Assembly: GCA_963457665.1 (NCBI GenBank)
Contig: OY735212.1
Location: 2,816,897 to 2,880,896 of the forward strand
Source: Thysanoteuthis rhombus
Lineage: Eukaryota; Mollusca; Cephalopoda; Oegopsida; Thysanoteuthidae
Length of the DNA: 64,000 nucleotides
Reading direction: 5' to 3'
Below the pieces are notes generated by a model that worked only from the letters and a program-made list of their open reading frames with translations, was not told the origin of the DNA and did no database searches. The stretch's first letter is position 1, and each line of letters begins with the position of its first letter. A program made the position numbers and the translations under genes. Positions 11,747-23,894 of the stretch are shown one piece after another.

Positions 11747-12324
11747 TACGTATAACATATTTCTGTAGATAATGTGAACCTTGATTTTGATTCCGAATAC
11801 TTTATCAAAATGTGTATCATACATGTTGAAATAATGTGTACCTGGATTTTGACTTGCACAGGTGTCAGTTCAGTGTTTTACTGCATGTGTCACAGATAAG
11901 ACATTGTTCAAGCTGACGAATGATCCAAAAAGAAACGGAAAAATATATACGATTCGATTAAAATAGATCGATATATAGATAGATGGAGAGACTTGAATTG
12001 ATTTATAGATAGATATGGAGGAATAGTGAGAGATAGAAATAAATCTACAGACATAAAGGGATTAAAGCTAGCTAGTTAGCTTGCAAGCTAGAAATGAAGA
12101 AATGGTGATAGATAGATGTAGACCTACAGACATGAAGAGGTAATGAAAGCTTACTAGCTAGAAAGATAGATAGATATGAAGAGATGGTGATATTTAATGT
12201 TTGCTTATGTAAAAAAAAAAAGAGTATAGAAAATTTGATTTCGCTTCAAACTTTTTTTGTAATTATTACAGTGATAATTTAAAATCTACTTATTTTCTAT
12301 TGGACAACGAGTGAAATTATCACA
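11747..12324. other. spacer with GATA-like remnants
   Basis: Diverged AGATAGATAGATGG-type words recur at 11965-12180, probably a decayed GATA array. Confidence 0.4.
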
Positions 12325-12590
12325 AAAAAACACTCGGAAACTCAAATGGCAATGGGCTGGTTATATTGCAAGAATGACAGACAACTAACAGAAATCACGT
12401 CTCACAACGTTGATCCCTAGAGATCATATTCAAAACTGAAAATAAGATGGCGTGACTTAGTTGACAAAAAATATTGACTCAGTGGCGTCCACGATATAGA
12501 GGTCTGGCGAATCCTTGTGAAAGTTCTTGTCCAATAACAGACGTTAAAAGGCTTATGTTGATGATGGAGGTAATAATGCTTTTCACATAT
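12325..12590 (+). pseudogene. RTE-type LINE 3' terminal fragment
   Basis: The forward strand reads KLKWQWAGYIARMTDN, then the block that in other copies encodes TTWIPRDHMRN, and ends at TTAAAAGGCTTATG followed by GATGATGG. This is the C-terminal end of the same protein seen at 8.7 kb, with a GATGATG-type tail. It is 5'-truncated and broken by frameshifts. Confidence 0.82.
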
Positions 12591-13170
12591 GAGCACTTTG
12601 CAAAGACGTCTGTATTGATGATTTTTTCTTTCCTTGAAGGATTTTAGGATTTGAATTAGTTTTCTTTCATAAATGCCGATAATAGAAAATCATTTCAACT
12701 GATTGAAGTATAAATGGTATTTCTGTAAGTTTATATTTTCATTTCAATATGAACTTATCATCTTAGATATGTGCTGTGTACCAGATATAGGTTTTCAACA
12801 TAATACATTGAAACGCCCTTGTCTTTTATCTATTTACATATTGAACTGTGTGATTTTTATGTTTCTCTGTCCATAGTGATGAACACTTCGACGTAAAAGT
12901 GAGAAATTTGCCGACATGAATATCACCTAGTCATTTAGAACATAGAACTCTTCAACTTAAACGAGTGAAGGTTTAATATTTTGATAAAACATTTGATTAA
13001 ATTGATTAGAGGTGAACATGTTCTACACTATTATCAGCTTGGGAGAAGTGAATGATTATGTTTCGAAGAGAGAATATGTGAAGAAACCCATCGAACTCGA
13101 AAGGAACGTGAAGGGATTTTTTGTTAACCAAATGTAAAATGGCCTCCAGTATCGATCTATCCATACGTCT
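12591..13170. other. spacer, nothing recognised
   Basis: AT-rich without recognisable frames or repeats. Confidence 0.3.
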
Positions 13171-13177
13171 GCCTGCC

Positions 13178-13241
<64 letters not shown>
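13171..13241. repeat. (CTGT)n then (CT)n microsatellite
   Basis: CTGT units to about 13208, then pure CT. Frames through it are repeat artefacts. Confidence 0.95.
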
Positions 13242-13244
<3 letters not shown>

Positions 13245-13559
13245 ATGTATATTTATGCGGTATGTCCTTACACTGTTCAAGCCAGGAGACAGCTGTCATT
13301 TCCCAGGCACCCTACATTCCATTTTTGCATTTTTCATTTCCAAAGCTAGAATCCACCCTGAAATGTCGTCATATTCAGGCAATAGAAGTGATAGAAATAT
13401 ATTTACCATGGGAGCGGCATACTATCTCTCAAAACATCCTCCCGAAACGGTGTATTGACATTTGATGAGACTATTTTAAAGTGACAAATCTCATTCAGTT
13501 GTAAGTAAAGGGATGAATTTGATTTTGAAAAAGTTGTTTCTGAATTATAGTGAATTTAA

Positions 13560-13560
<1 letters not shown>

Positions 13561-13603
<43 letters not shown>
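13561..13603. repeat. (TA)n microsatellite, 5' border of SINE-B copy
   Basis: A pure TA tract abuts the SINE-B copy that starts at 13604. The copy at 52.6 kb also has an ATATATACATAC tract at this border. Confidence 0.93.
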
Positions 13604-13606
<3 letters not shown>

Positions 13607-13813
13607 CAATGCTCTTCCACAGGAATAGAGCATTGTAGTGGATGGGGAATTTTTCCGTAAAAATAAGTATAGATAGCTTGAATTCAGCCTTACTGACCGT
13701 CCAGTTCCGAAGCTCTGGGTCTGAGGCGAAGGTTGGTGGGATAATGGAAAATCTATAGCCACACTGAAGAAATGTAACATATCGAAACAGCGTTCTGTGG
13801 ATGACAAAATAAT
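13604..13813 (+). mobile_element. SINE-B type repeat copy
   Basis: Shares with 52643-52873 the order GCTCTTC, ATGGGGAAT, CTGACCGTCCAGTT, CTCTGGGTCTGA, GGGATAATGGA, TCTATAGCCACACTGAA and GATGACAAAATAAT. The better preserved sibling has a box B-like GGTTTCGATCC that is deleted here. A (CA)n(TA)n tract follows directly. Class is inferred; no autonomous partner is visible. Confidence 0.7.
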
Positions 13814-13846
13814 ACACACACACACACACACACACACATACACACA

Positions 13847-13898
<52 letters not shown>
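13814..13898. repeat. (CA)n(TA)n tail after SINE-B
   Basis: CA units to about 13847, then TA. It directly follows the GATGACAAAATAAT end of the repeat, as TA follows that end in the other two copies. Confidence 0.93.
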
Positions 13899-13902
<4 letters not shown>

Positions 13903-14071
13903 TAGTCTAGAAAAAATCAGCTTCAGTATACTACATTTGGGCCAATATGTTTCTATGTTATGTTAAATTAATTATAAGTTCTATTTTATTGATTTATTAT
14001 TGATTTGCTTTTAATGTTCTTTTTTAAAATATGAAGCTCTAAGAATGTTTATCGAATACGTACGAAGAGAA

Positions 14072-14209
<138 letters not shown>

Positions 14210-14549
14210 TTCCCCTTTTTAAACGAATTATCTCATAGAAATTCCAAGTCCTGGATTTTCTCTCATGCATGGAATATGAAAGCTTCAATTTTTTTAACAT
14301 ATCTCTACACTCAATAACAAGAATCGCTAATGTGTATCATTCATCTTCGTTTGCCTGCTTCATATGCATTCCCATTGAAATTTCATGCACAGAAATCGCC
14401 TGAGACAAGACAGATAACTCTTTCAAAAGTGTCGAAATGATCGTATATTCATATAACAATGGCGAAAATGAATGCATTCTGTGTCGTCGGATGCCGTTTG
14501 GTTCAGTAAAGGCGGGTTTTCCAGAAAAAAAGAACAAATCAGAAAATCT

Positions 14550-14955
14550 AATCTTAGATGCGCTAGTTCTTTACTTGTATGAAGATGTAGCGAGGTCACA
14601 ACGATGCTGATTTTCCAGTTTGCATATAAAATTGAGTCTAAAACATCTTAAAACTCCAAGAAACATTTAGATTAATCCTTACGAATTTCGAAAATGAAGG
14701 AAATATATTACATGTTATTGATAAATCAAATCTGACTTCCATCTCCATATTCATTTTATTGAAACGTTATTTAATCTATTAAAGGTATTACCTATTGTAT
14801 TACTATGATGCGAACAAGAGATATTACTCATTGTATTAATAAATCACGTTAAAAGAACTCATGTTAATCGAAAACACTGAACAATGAACGTATCTAAGAT
14901 TTTGGTATGTCGATCAAGGACTGCGATCGATGCTAGAGATGCTAGCGCGTCCGAA
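14550..14955 (+). repeat. composite repeat unit (RepC), copy 1
   Basis: Opens with AGATGCGCTAGTTCTTTAC and ends with CGATGCTAGAGATGCTAGCGC, both recurring in order at 29395-29880. The interior corresponds to the hAT-like MITE seen intact in copy 2: GATGCTGATTTTCC aligns with its left end and AAAACACTGA with its right end. Here the terminal repeats are eroded. Confidence 0.55.
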
Positions 14956-15342
14956 AAGCAAAAAAAAAAAAAGAAAAAAATGGACGAACGTAGAAGGAAC
15001 TCCCTGTAGCCTGCAACAAACTGAATGATTTTTTTTTTTGTCAAAATGGATGTTTTCTAGCCAAGAAGAGGTCGGAACCTTTTTTTTTTTTTTAATGAAT
15101 TTTGATACAGAGAAAAGAAGATAAATTCTTCTGAGGTCGAAATTGGATGAAAATGATTAGGAAAGGAAGAGATTTGAAGGAAATGTAAAGGGGGGACAAA
15201 CGATTATGAAAGAAGAAAAGAAATAGAAGAAAGATGTTAAAAGGAAGGAGAAAAGAGATTTACTAAGAGGAGATCACAGACGCTGAGAGGACAGAATAAA
15301 AAAGGATAATGCAATTAATAAATACTTGGCAAGAAAGGGAAA

Positions 15343-15346
<4 letters not shown>
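14956..15346. other. spacer, purine-rich in its right part
   Basis: A-tracts and GAAGG-rich DNA from about 15105; no gene seen. Confidence 0.4.

Positions 15347-15430
<84 letters not shown>
15347..15430. repeat. (TA)n microsatellite inside purine-rich DNA
   Basis: About 42 TA units interrupt an A/G-biased strand spanning roughly 15105-15670. Confidence 0.95.
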
Positions 15431-15432
<2 letters not shown>

Positions 15433-16059
15433 TGAAGAAAAAAGACAAAAAGAATTAAAAAGAAGGAACGAAAAGGAAAGAAAGTACAAATGATTGAATT
15501 ACAGAAGGTCGAGAGGATAACAAAGCAGGAAAAAGAGGGGGGCAGGACGAAATCAGAATGATATGAAATATTGTTGAAGGATAGGAAAGAAAAATAAATG
15601 AAGAAAACGAAGGCGAGCAAGAGAAGGAAGGAAATATTGGAATGGACAATTTTGAATTAAAAAAAAGGAAGAGGCCACATTTTAATATGCAATTGCAAAA
15701 AACCTGGACGATTTTTAAAAAAAAGATTCCCAGGTTAGCACATTTTAATTAATTGAATACCCCTGGCTATAATGCACTGTTTCAACTATCTTGCTGTTAC
15801 ATGATGTAGGAGTGAAAATAAGTGAACGATTTACTCGAATGTAGTTCTTATTGAGTAATTGCTACACAATGTTGAAATATACAGAATTTGCACGTTTAAG
15901 TATATGCTTCGTATAAACTCCCTGTAAAAAAACTTTTATCAAAAGTGGTTATGGAAAGAAATATGTTAAAGAAAAACCTTTTTCAAAAATATACAGTGGA
16001 CAAAATAAGAAAAAGGGTACACAATATCATTTTCATGTTGAGGTTAGCAAAATGAAAAT
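15431..16059. other. purine-rich then AT-rich spacer
   Basis: No coding or named repeat recognised. Confidence 0.35.
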
Positions 16060-16064
16060 GAAAA

Positions 16065-16815
16065 TTTGGTGAATAATTCAACTAAAAGAAATCAGACCTT
16101 TAATCGTGGAAACTTGAGTACACCAACGCCCACAGGTCAAGAGTCTTGCACAGAGCTGGTGATATTTTTCCCTCTCATCTTTCATTTTTCTTCCATCAAA
16201 CCGATTACAGAACTCAAAGAAAACTTACACTCGTTTAGCAGAGTGGCAGGGGACGTTGTCTTGCATAAAGATGTCTGAGTAGTTGTTAGAGGCTTGTAGA
16301 GAAGGAATGGCAAGTTGCTTCACTAAGTTTAGATACAAATTAGCATTTATTGCCCATAAATCCTCACAAAACGTCCTCCATATTCAAGGAAGAACATTCC
16401 CCCATACCATGACATTTCCTCCTGTAAACTTCGCAAATTTTCTGATACACTCTGTTGGTCGTACGTCATCAAGCAAACTGTCTGCTGTCAGAGGCAAATA
16501 AATTGAATTTACTTCCATCGCTGAAATGAACTTTACACCCATTCTCAACGTTCCAAACAACGTCATTCTGCATATCCAAATATAGCCATCTTACTATTAT
16601 TTATTTATGATATTGATTTAGTAGCTGGATAACAAGCCCTCAATTCAAATTCGTTCAATCGTCAGGCTTCTGTATGGCAACTCATCTCCTCGTAGAGATC
16701 AGCTTCGATTTGTTATGAAATTGCTGCTGCAGTTTTGAAGGGATTACTCATGAACCGTCTTTTAATTACTCAGCGCCCCCTAAAGCTTGTGTGGTCGCAC
16801 TGCTTTTTCGGTGAA
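16065..16815 (-). pseudogene. Tc1-like transposase remnant
   Basis: Tc1 transposases excise elements flanked by TA target duplications. On the minus strand, fragments appear in protein order across frameshifts. The N-terminal DNA-binding part shows VIKRRFMSNPFKTAAAISQQ and RLNEFELRACYPATK. The catalytic part shows FSDGSKFNLF (first aspartate, about 16500-16528), FTGGNVMVWG (about 16395-16425) and FMQDNVPCHSAKRV (second aspartate, about 16225-16266). The expected SPDLNPIE region near 16150-16120 is barely recognisable. Several stops and frameshifts show decay. Terminal repeats were not found. Confidence 0.85.
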
Positions 16816-17385
16816 ACAAAAGGTTTTATGACCGATCTTCAATTATTACCTATCCATCTCGAGAATGTAATTGAAATTCATTGAAGACTTTTGGAAATGA
16901 ATGTAAATGTATGAAAAAAAAGAAGGAAAATAATGAAAAATGAATCTCAATCAAAAAGATTTTCTCGGACCAAAAATTCCAGCAATTATTTCCTAATCCA
17001 TTGCCCGATCCCCAACAAAATTACGTCGAAATTCATTGAGTACATTTCGAGATATCGTGTGTATAAATAGATAGGGTGACAGACAGTTGGAATAGACTGT
17101 TTTTGTTTTGACGCTAAAGATGACGGAGAGTCGGCCATTTTATAGAGGTGAATCGTTGACATGCCAACCGAAGTGGCAAATAATTTCATTACTTCTTAGA
17201 AATTGGTTCTGTCTCTTCTTCATTTTCCTCCGTCTCCTTATTTTAGTTAAAATGACAAACGGTATTATAAGGATTCATGACACTCACCCATTGTTTCTGG
17301 GATTGTTTTCAAACCAACGGCCAAGCAATAATTAATTATCAAATACTTTTTCAAACTGATAGTGTATCATTCCTTGTATTACAAC
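16816..17385. other. spacer, nothing recognised
   Basis: AT-rich, no motif-bearing frames. Confidence 0.3.
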
Positions 17386-17511
17386 GAAGAAGAAGAAGAA
17401 GAAGAAGAAGAAGAAGAAGAAGAAGAAGAAGAAGAAGAAGAAGAAGAAGAACAACAACAACAACAACAACAACAACAATAACAACAACCACAACAACAAC
17501 AACAACAACAA
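17386..17511. repeat. (GAA)n then (CAA)n microsatellite
   Basis: GAA triplets to about 17451 change abruptly to CAA triplets to 17511. R-rich, T-rich and L/V-rich frames are translations of the tract. Confidence 0.95.
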
Positions 17512-18316
17512 GGAGGAGAAGTGTCTCATGGTTTGGAAAATCTCTCATAATGGAGTACCAAGTCATCATCTTTGATGTCAGCAGTCGATTGAAGTGAATT
17601 TCGTTGACAGAAGCCACAACTTCACCTAAAGCAGAATAACGGACGTTGATTGATCGTCCTAGCTGACCAGCCTCTTACAGTATTTTTCGCTTTTTCTCCT
17701 GATGGTCAATTATTCATTTGATGAACCCAATAGATCTAGAATGCAACACAATCACGTTTTTTATAAGGCTTCTCCACAAGCTAGGGCATTGCCTATACCA
17801 AAGGTACATGTTTTAAGGGGGGCCAAACTGTATGTTGTGTGGAGCAGCCTATCGCAATTTTATTGTAAAATAGTTTTTATACGAAACTACGACTTTGAAG
17901 TATTTGAGTTACTTCTCTTCAATGTTGCCAATTGAGACATTTTATATCTAATTTTAGATAAGTCTGAGGAGGGAACAATAATTTGTCAAGATCTCTGATT
18001 TGAAAAGGTTTCTATGGGACTTTTTTACAACTGAAATGCCACTTGAGACTAAGAAATTGTAGAACAAGGAAATCAACTCGACAGTTCTACTATGAATCGT
18101 TTCAACAGCTTTTATAAATGGAGATGTGGTTAGTTATTCCTATATACTTGAATGTGTCAGAGTGCATTCATCTTCAAATGTATATTCGCTTTTCGATCAC
18201 TATCTGTATTGAGATTTTATGAAACTTAACCTACTCTTACACGGTAGATTTCTTCCCTCCAAATAACCTTATTGTCTCTTATCATTGAAAACATGTTGAA
18301 AAAATACTTTGTTGGA
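17512..18316. other. spacer, nothing recognised
   Basis: A 77-codon frame at 17702-17935 has no recognised domain. Confidence 0.3.
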
Positions 18317-18708
18317 TTCTTCTTCTTCTTCTTCTTCTTCTTCTTCTTCTTCTTCTTCTTGTTCTTCTTCTTCCTTCATTTTGCTCCTTCTTTTTCTTCC
18401 TCTTCCTTCTGTTTGTTCCTTCTTTCTCTCCTTCTTCCTTCTTTTTGCCCCTCTTCTTCTTCTTCCTCCTTCTCTTTGCTCCTTCTTTTTTTCTTCTTCC
18501 TTCTTTTTGTTCCTTCTTCTTCTTCTTCCTTTTCTTATTCTTCTTCTTCTTCTTCTTCTTCCTTCATTTTGCTCCTTCTTTTTCTTCCTCTTCCTTCTGT
18601 TTGTTCCTTCTTTCTCTCCTTCTTCCTTCTTTTTGTCCCTCTTCTTCTTCTTCCTCCTTCTCTTTGCTCCTTCTTTTTTTCTTCTTCCTTCTTTTTGTTC
18701 CTTCTTCT

Positions 18709-18740
<32 letters not shown>

Positions 18741-18945
18741 TTCTTGTTCTTCTTCTTCCTTCATTTTGCTCCTTCTTTTTCTTCCTCTTCCTTCTGTTTG
18801 TTCCTTCTTTCTCTCCTTCTTCCTTCTTTTTGCCCCTCTTCTTCTTCTTCCTCCTTCTCTTTGCTCCTTCTTTTTTTCTTCTTCCTTCTTTTTGTTCCTT
18901 CTTCTTCCTTTTCTTCTTCTTCTTCTTCTTCTTCTTCTTCTTCTT

Positions 18946-18976
<31 letters not shown>
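18317..18976. repeat. polypyrimidine (CTT)n array with ~190-bp higher-order units
   Basis: Almost all bases on the plus strand are C or T over 660 bp. Three nearly identical complex segments start with CATTTTGCTCCTTC at 18377, 18565 and 18762 (spacings 188 and 197), separated by pure CTT runs of varying length. All long frames, both S/L/F-rich forward and K/E/R-rich reverse, are repeat translations. Confidence 0.96.
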
Positions 18977-20179
18977 ACCATTTCCTATCATTGTATTTCT
19001 TTCTGTTTATTCATACTGCTGTCCGCTCTGTTATTTGATGTTGTTCTACAAATTATCTCCCTTGCTAGCTTTCTTTCTTTTTCTCTCAATATATCCTCCT
19101 CGAAACGTTTCTGTTATTTAGTCTTATTATACATCCAAAATATCTTTCCCTGAAGATGGAGATCCATAAGATTGGAAAATAAATAATTGCAGGAACGAAA
19201 AAATCAAAAATATCTTATTGGTGGGCTTATATCGACGCAAAGACGGATAGTTGTTTTCATTTATGCGAATACAGTTTTCGCCATCATCTGAAAGCAGAGC
19301 ACTCCAAAAAATTTCGTAACCTGGAATGGTGTAAAGCAAAGGAACAATCAGTATTGATTTATATCTGATATTTGTTCAATGTTTCCATTCCCAGAAATGA
19401 CACGTCGTGAGAGTATCGTTATGATTGACCGTGCACTTTGATTCAAGAAAAATCTGACTAATTCTGTAAAGAGTTTGTTGGCTTAGGGTTCGTGTGTAGA
19501 TAGTCTTCATTGGTGATACTGAGCTGTCAAGCATACTTTTATATTTCAAGTTTTTTATATCAGCCATAGAAAATTATTTGGGGATTTAGGAAGCTGAAAA
19601 ATTATCCCATATAAATTAATTTTCATTGCTTATTGATTTTATGCCATTTAAGATAGGTGGAAAAACTTATACTGATGTCGGTCTTTTGTAAAATTAAAGC
19701 GGTGTAAAGCAAGGTATACTTTTATTTGCACCGTGGACAGTATATCTATTTTCGTATGTCATAATATCGAATGTTATGTTTATTTCCATTGTCTTTTTAT
19801 AAAGCTTAGTCTGGCACAAGGCTACAATGATTGAGTACTCCATGAAGAACGAATTTGCTACACTAATTATAGTCTGCAAGAATAGCTTGCTAATCTCTCT
19901 TTCAAGGCGAGTGATAGATAGATATGAACACCGTGATAGATAGATAGATAGATAAATAGATAAGTTGATAGATTCATAACCAAATATTTTATTAGGCATT
20001 TAAATGCATCGATAGAGTTTCACCGAATCAATTATGCATGGCAATTCATCATGTTGATGTGCTTCCATACAAAAATACTTCGCCTGTACACAAGTCTTCA
20101 ATTTCACTTGATATGGATTAGAAAAAGAAAGAAAACTTGAAAACAACAATAACAGGTCTGGTTAGTTACTATTTAGGAG
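18977..20179. other. spacer with a short GATA tract
   Basis: A GATA run lies near 19915-19960. No recognisable gene; frames at 19127-19339 and 19376-19567 have no motifs. Confidence 0.35.
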
Positions 20180-20627
20180 ATGTCACGTGAACAACATCCT
20201 TTGACAGCATACCATGTTAGGGTTGATCAATTAAAAAAAGGTGAAATAGTTACTTACATTCGCATTTTTGTGAGCGGTGATCACTAGAAAAGTCTGAAGA
20301 GAAAAAAAAAGCAAGCATGGATGCTGCTGGACAAAAACTAAGGATCAAAATTAACGTAACACTACATTGCAAACTGAACACCCTTTTAAAAGCTTATTTG
20401 AAGGTATTTTTAAGGAGCCAAACGTTTCTTCTAGACATAATTTTGAGTTCAATCGGTTGTGCCTGTACGCTTGATACATATATGCATACGAACATAGCCC
20501 TGCCATCAAGACCAACCGGGAGACTGAATAAACCCACATCGATGTTGACAATGTTGCTGTTGACAGTATCGGTTGACGGTTCCTAATAACGATGGTAGGA
20601 CTTCAAAACAGTCTTTGACAGTTTTTC
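20180..20627 (-). repeat. RepA family copy
   Basis: On the minus strand it opens with AAAACTGTCAAAGACTG and a second ACTGTCAACAGC, then GGTTTATTCAGTCTCC, GGTCTTGATGGCAGGGC, AGACTTTTCTAGTGATCACC, and closes with ATTGATCAACCCTAACA. Order and length (~430 bp) match the other copies. Confidence 0.6.
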
Positions 20628-20785
20628 CGATATTCTCCATAGGTGAATTCCCCCGTGGAGAAACCAACATGGCGTGTGACATACAATGGCAGCGACGAAT
20701 GCCGCTTCAATCTAGGAGAGATGAAACGTAGACATGGACAAACGACATTCTTCGGAAAATAGAATAAAAATCGTGTATCGTTAAA

Positions 20786-20892
20786 TTTCTATCGGAACGT
20801 TTATTTTCGTAAGATCACTGAAGTTAAACAACGTCGGGCTTGGTCATTATCTAGATGGGCAATTGTCTTGGAATACCAGGTGCCGTAAGCAA
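20786..20892 (+). pseudogene. 5S rRNA-like copy
   Basis: Recognisable 5S rRNA blocks: TTTTCGTAAGATCACTGAAG, GTTAAACAACGTCGGGCTTG, ATCTAGATGGG, GGAATACCAGGTGCCGTAAG. Internal promoter elements (A box near GTTAAACAACG, C box near GATGGG) are partly kept. The GATGGGTGAC block is changed to GATGGGCAATT, and the 5' quarter is eroded, so it is a pseudogene or a 5S-derived SINE head. Confidence 0.85.
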
Positions 20893-21785
20893 GTGGTACA
20901 CTGTGGGGACTGAGATCATGTCAATACCAATGGTCTGTGTGACCAAGTTGCTATCTTGCTTTGTGGTGACAAATGAGCTGCGACAAATGATCGAGGACAA
21001 ATGAGCAGGAGCGATATAAGCGCAGGTGAATTAAGCGTGAGACAATTGAGCAAATCTACATCTCCTGTCAGTTGCGCTTTGGTATACAAAACTTTGTGAT
21101 TATCTCCTGTTCCTCCAAAATAAAACCTAACTCCGTGGTAGGCATTTGCGAATCGTTGAGAACATCAAACCGGTGACAAACTAACTGAAGGCAGAGTCAG
21201 TTGATGATTTCTAGCAATATTTCCAGGAGTATGAATAACGTCCCCGTTGACGGATCGCTTTTCAAGGGATCTAATTTGAAGATGATGTCGATTTTTAATT
21301 TGGCACATAGTAGATGTCTCTACATAACTAGCCTCATTACTTTCTAGGCAGACCCCTTGTGTACGTTGAAGTTTAACAAATCAATTTTTTATTTTACATC
21401 TTTCGTTAAATAGAGTATTGAAAACATGTTTTTTTTTTAAAATCTTATCTTGATTTTTAGTGATTTCCCAAATGTTATGCAGTGTTATGTTTTGGTTTTA
21501 GTAAGGCAATTATTTTATTATTTATTTTCATAATATCAAGTATTGTAGACCAATTTTATTATTTTTTGACTACTATTCACCTTTATCATAATTTCTTTTA
21601 TCACAATTTAACTCTGGCCGCTATAGCAATGTTCGTTTCAGTTTTTGTTGAGTATATTAGTAGTATTAGTAAAACAATCATTTTATTATTCATTGTTGGT
21701 AAAAGGGGAGAGAATAGGCATAATCTCTGATGCATCAATGTAGCTGAGTCCGGAAGAAAACAGAAACAAAACAAGAGAATCTAAC
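20893..21785. other. spacer after 5S-like copy
   Basis: Positions 20965-21060 repeat ACAAATGAGC-like words (GACAAATGAGCTGCG, GACAAATGAGCAGG). Nothing else recognised. Confidence 0.35.
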
Positions 21786-21902
21786 TGTGTGTGTGTCTTA
21801 CGGTCTGCTTGTGTGAGTACCTGTGTGTGTGTGTGTGTGCCTGTGTGTGTGTGTGCCTGTGTGTGTGTGTGTGTGTATGTGTGTGTGTGTGTGTGTGTGT
21901 GT
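21786..21902. repeat. (GT)n microsatellite
   Basis: GT tract with interrupting CCT and TAT words. Confidence 0.94.
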
Positions 21903-22167
21903 CGTATATATCGTTCTGGTGATGAAAATGATCAAGGGAAAGTGCCCAAAGTACGTATTTATCGATCAAGTTCTTGTGGTAGGTCTGTTGTCTAGGTAGC
22001 GTTAGTTTTCCTTAGTTTCTCAACTCTAATAGAAGAAAAGGCTTTTATTTTTTTTATATATATAACAATGGCGTAGGTAGAAATCAAAAGAATTAAAAGA
22101 AATCTTCAACAGAAAAACTAATTATTTTGAGTTGAAAGTACCAGAATCGATTCCCAGTGCCATACTC

Positions 22168-22243
<76 letters not shown>
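22168..22243. repeat. (CT)n(TA)n compound microsatellite
   Basis: CT to about 22205, TA after it. The flank at 22284-22330 (GATCCATTCACTTCTAC) recurs at 25118-25134. Confidence 0.94.
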
Positions 22244-22245
<2 letters not shown>

Positions 22246-22670
22246 TTTGGATCTTCTGGAGAATATCTATATACATTGAAATCAAAGATCCATTCACTTC
22301 TACAAGAACAAAAAAGGATTGATAAAGAAATTGAAAAGATGCTTATTGTCTGTTAATCTTAATGAAATGTAGTAAAGAAAATTCATCCCTACTTGTAATG
22401 TGCTGATATGTGAATTTCCCTCTGTGTGCTGATATACCTTCCTATTATGACATGACAATTACATCATAGATTACGTCGTTGGGACTCACACAATTTCATG
22501 CCTGATCTGATTACACATTAAAACAGCTTTAGTTCAGTTGAGTCTTCAAAGAAATCTTGAAATTAAGATACTTGAATAATCAAGAATACATTACCCAATA
22601 AAACAGTATAAGACTCCTCAAGTGTCGATCTATAGATAAATAACCCTGTCGTTTCTATTGGTATATTCTA

Positions 22671-22775
<105 letters not shown>

Positions 22776-22910
22776 TGTTTGTGTGAGAGAGAGAGTTTAT
22801 ATTGTGGATGTGAAGTGATCCGAGAGAATGTAACTGAAAATGGCGATTGGAAGGTGAAAAGAAAAACCTCAAGAGATAGGTGTTACAGCTCATTTTTCTT
22901 TATCATTCCA

Positions 22911-23080
22911 TGGGTATATTTCAATGCATTTCGACGGGGGTCTGCCATCTTTTTCAGTGAAAAAGAATTCCAGTGGTTTATAGGGAAAATAATACAAAGA
23001 AAAAAGACCGTGAAGTGCTGCACATATTTTTCCCCCGAAAGAATACCTGGCCCGGGTCAAAATGTATTGAAATACACCCA
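22911..23080. mobile_element. 170-bp fold-back element (MITE-like)
   Basis: Terminal inverted repeats of 25 bp at 22911-22935 and 23056-23080 match at 22 of 25 positions by eye (TGGGTATATTTCAATGCATT versus TGGGTGTATTTCAATACATT, then TTCGAC/TTTGAC). No clear target duplication was found, so the superfamily is open. Frames through it on both strands are a consequence of the inverted symmetry. Confidence 0.7.
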
Positions 23081-23894
23081 CAGAACAATTCAAGATGTCA
23101 CATCCATTTCTTGAGTTTTTCTCTTTATTGTCATTTTTGTCTTCATATATATATGTTTGTGTAAATCCCTAAAGATATTTGATAATTTTGGAAAAAATTC
23201 CTGCACAATGATGTCACTGGAGTAGACTCAAACATAAAACAAATAGCGAACTGAAAACACCAGCTGCAATGAACATTGAATCGAGAAAATAATATGAAAA
23301 AACATGCTTAATGTAAGGAGCTGAGCCATACTATCATGAACTGTTATACATCCTCTGCCGACCAAAGGCCTTTCTCATCCCTTTACGTACAAGTAACTTT
23401 ATTTTCATTCTGTTTGAATTGTTTGCATTTCGAGTCATTCTGTTTTACACTATCACGTCTTGTTCTACTTTTAACCGATATTCTTTTTTGTCAAATGGTA
23501 TTTTGTAATTTTTATGTTAAAATGACTAGTAGAACAAAAAATAAACAAAAATCATCCGAAAAAAAAATCTTCAGATTCCTTGTCATTTTGACAGTCGCTT
23601 AAAAATGTGAAGACATTAAAACAATTTGTCAAATTGCAGCGAGTTTGCTGATAAATATATCTAAAATACTATCGTCATATCATTTTGGTGGGGTGTGAGC
23701 AGTAAGATTTAATAAGGATATTAATGGTAGCAAGAATGTATTCCCTTCTGAGTGGAGCTATAGATTTCCATTCTGTACGGAGCTCTTGAGATTTTCTATT
23801 GGCTGTGATCTTGTAATTTCTCGTCAAGGTCGCAATTTCGTCGGTCATTATTGAAAACATAGTCGAAGTCATAAAAAATCTTGCTGTTGCTCAG
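23081..23894. other. spacer, nothing recognised
   Basis: An 88-codon forward frame at 23336-23602 has no known motif. Confidence 0.3.

Noticed and set aside
11201..11859. Long minus-strand frames (up to 207 codons) of YIYIY and CACMY type
   Set aside because: They are translations of the TA/CA/CATG microsatellite in three frames; no protein signal.
18272..19153. 293-codon forward frame and 148-codon reverse K/E/R-rich frame
   Set aside because: Both arise from the CTT array; composition is fully explained by triplet repeats.
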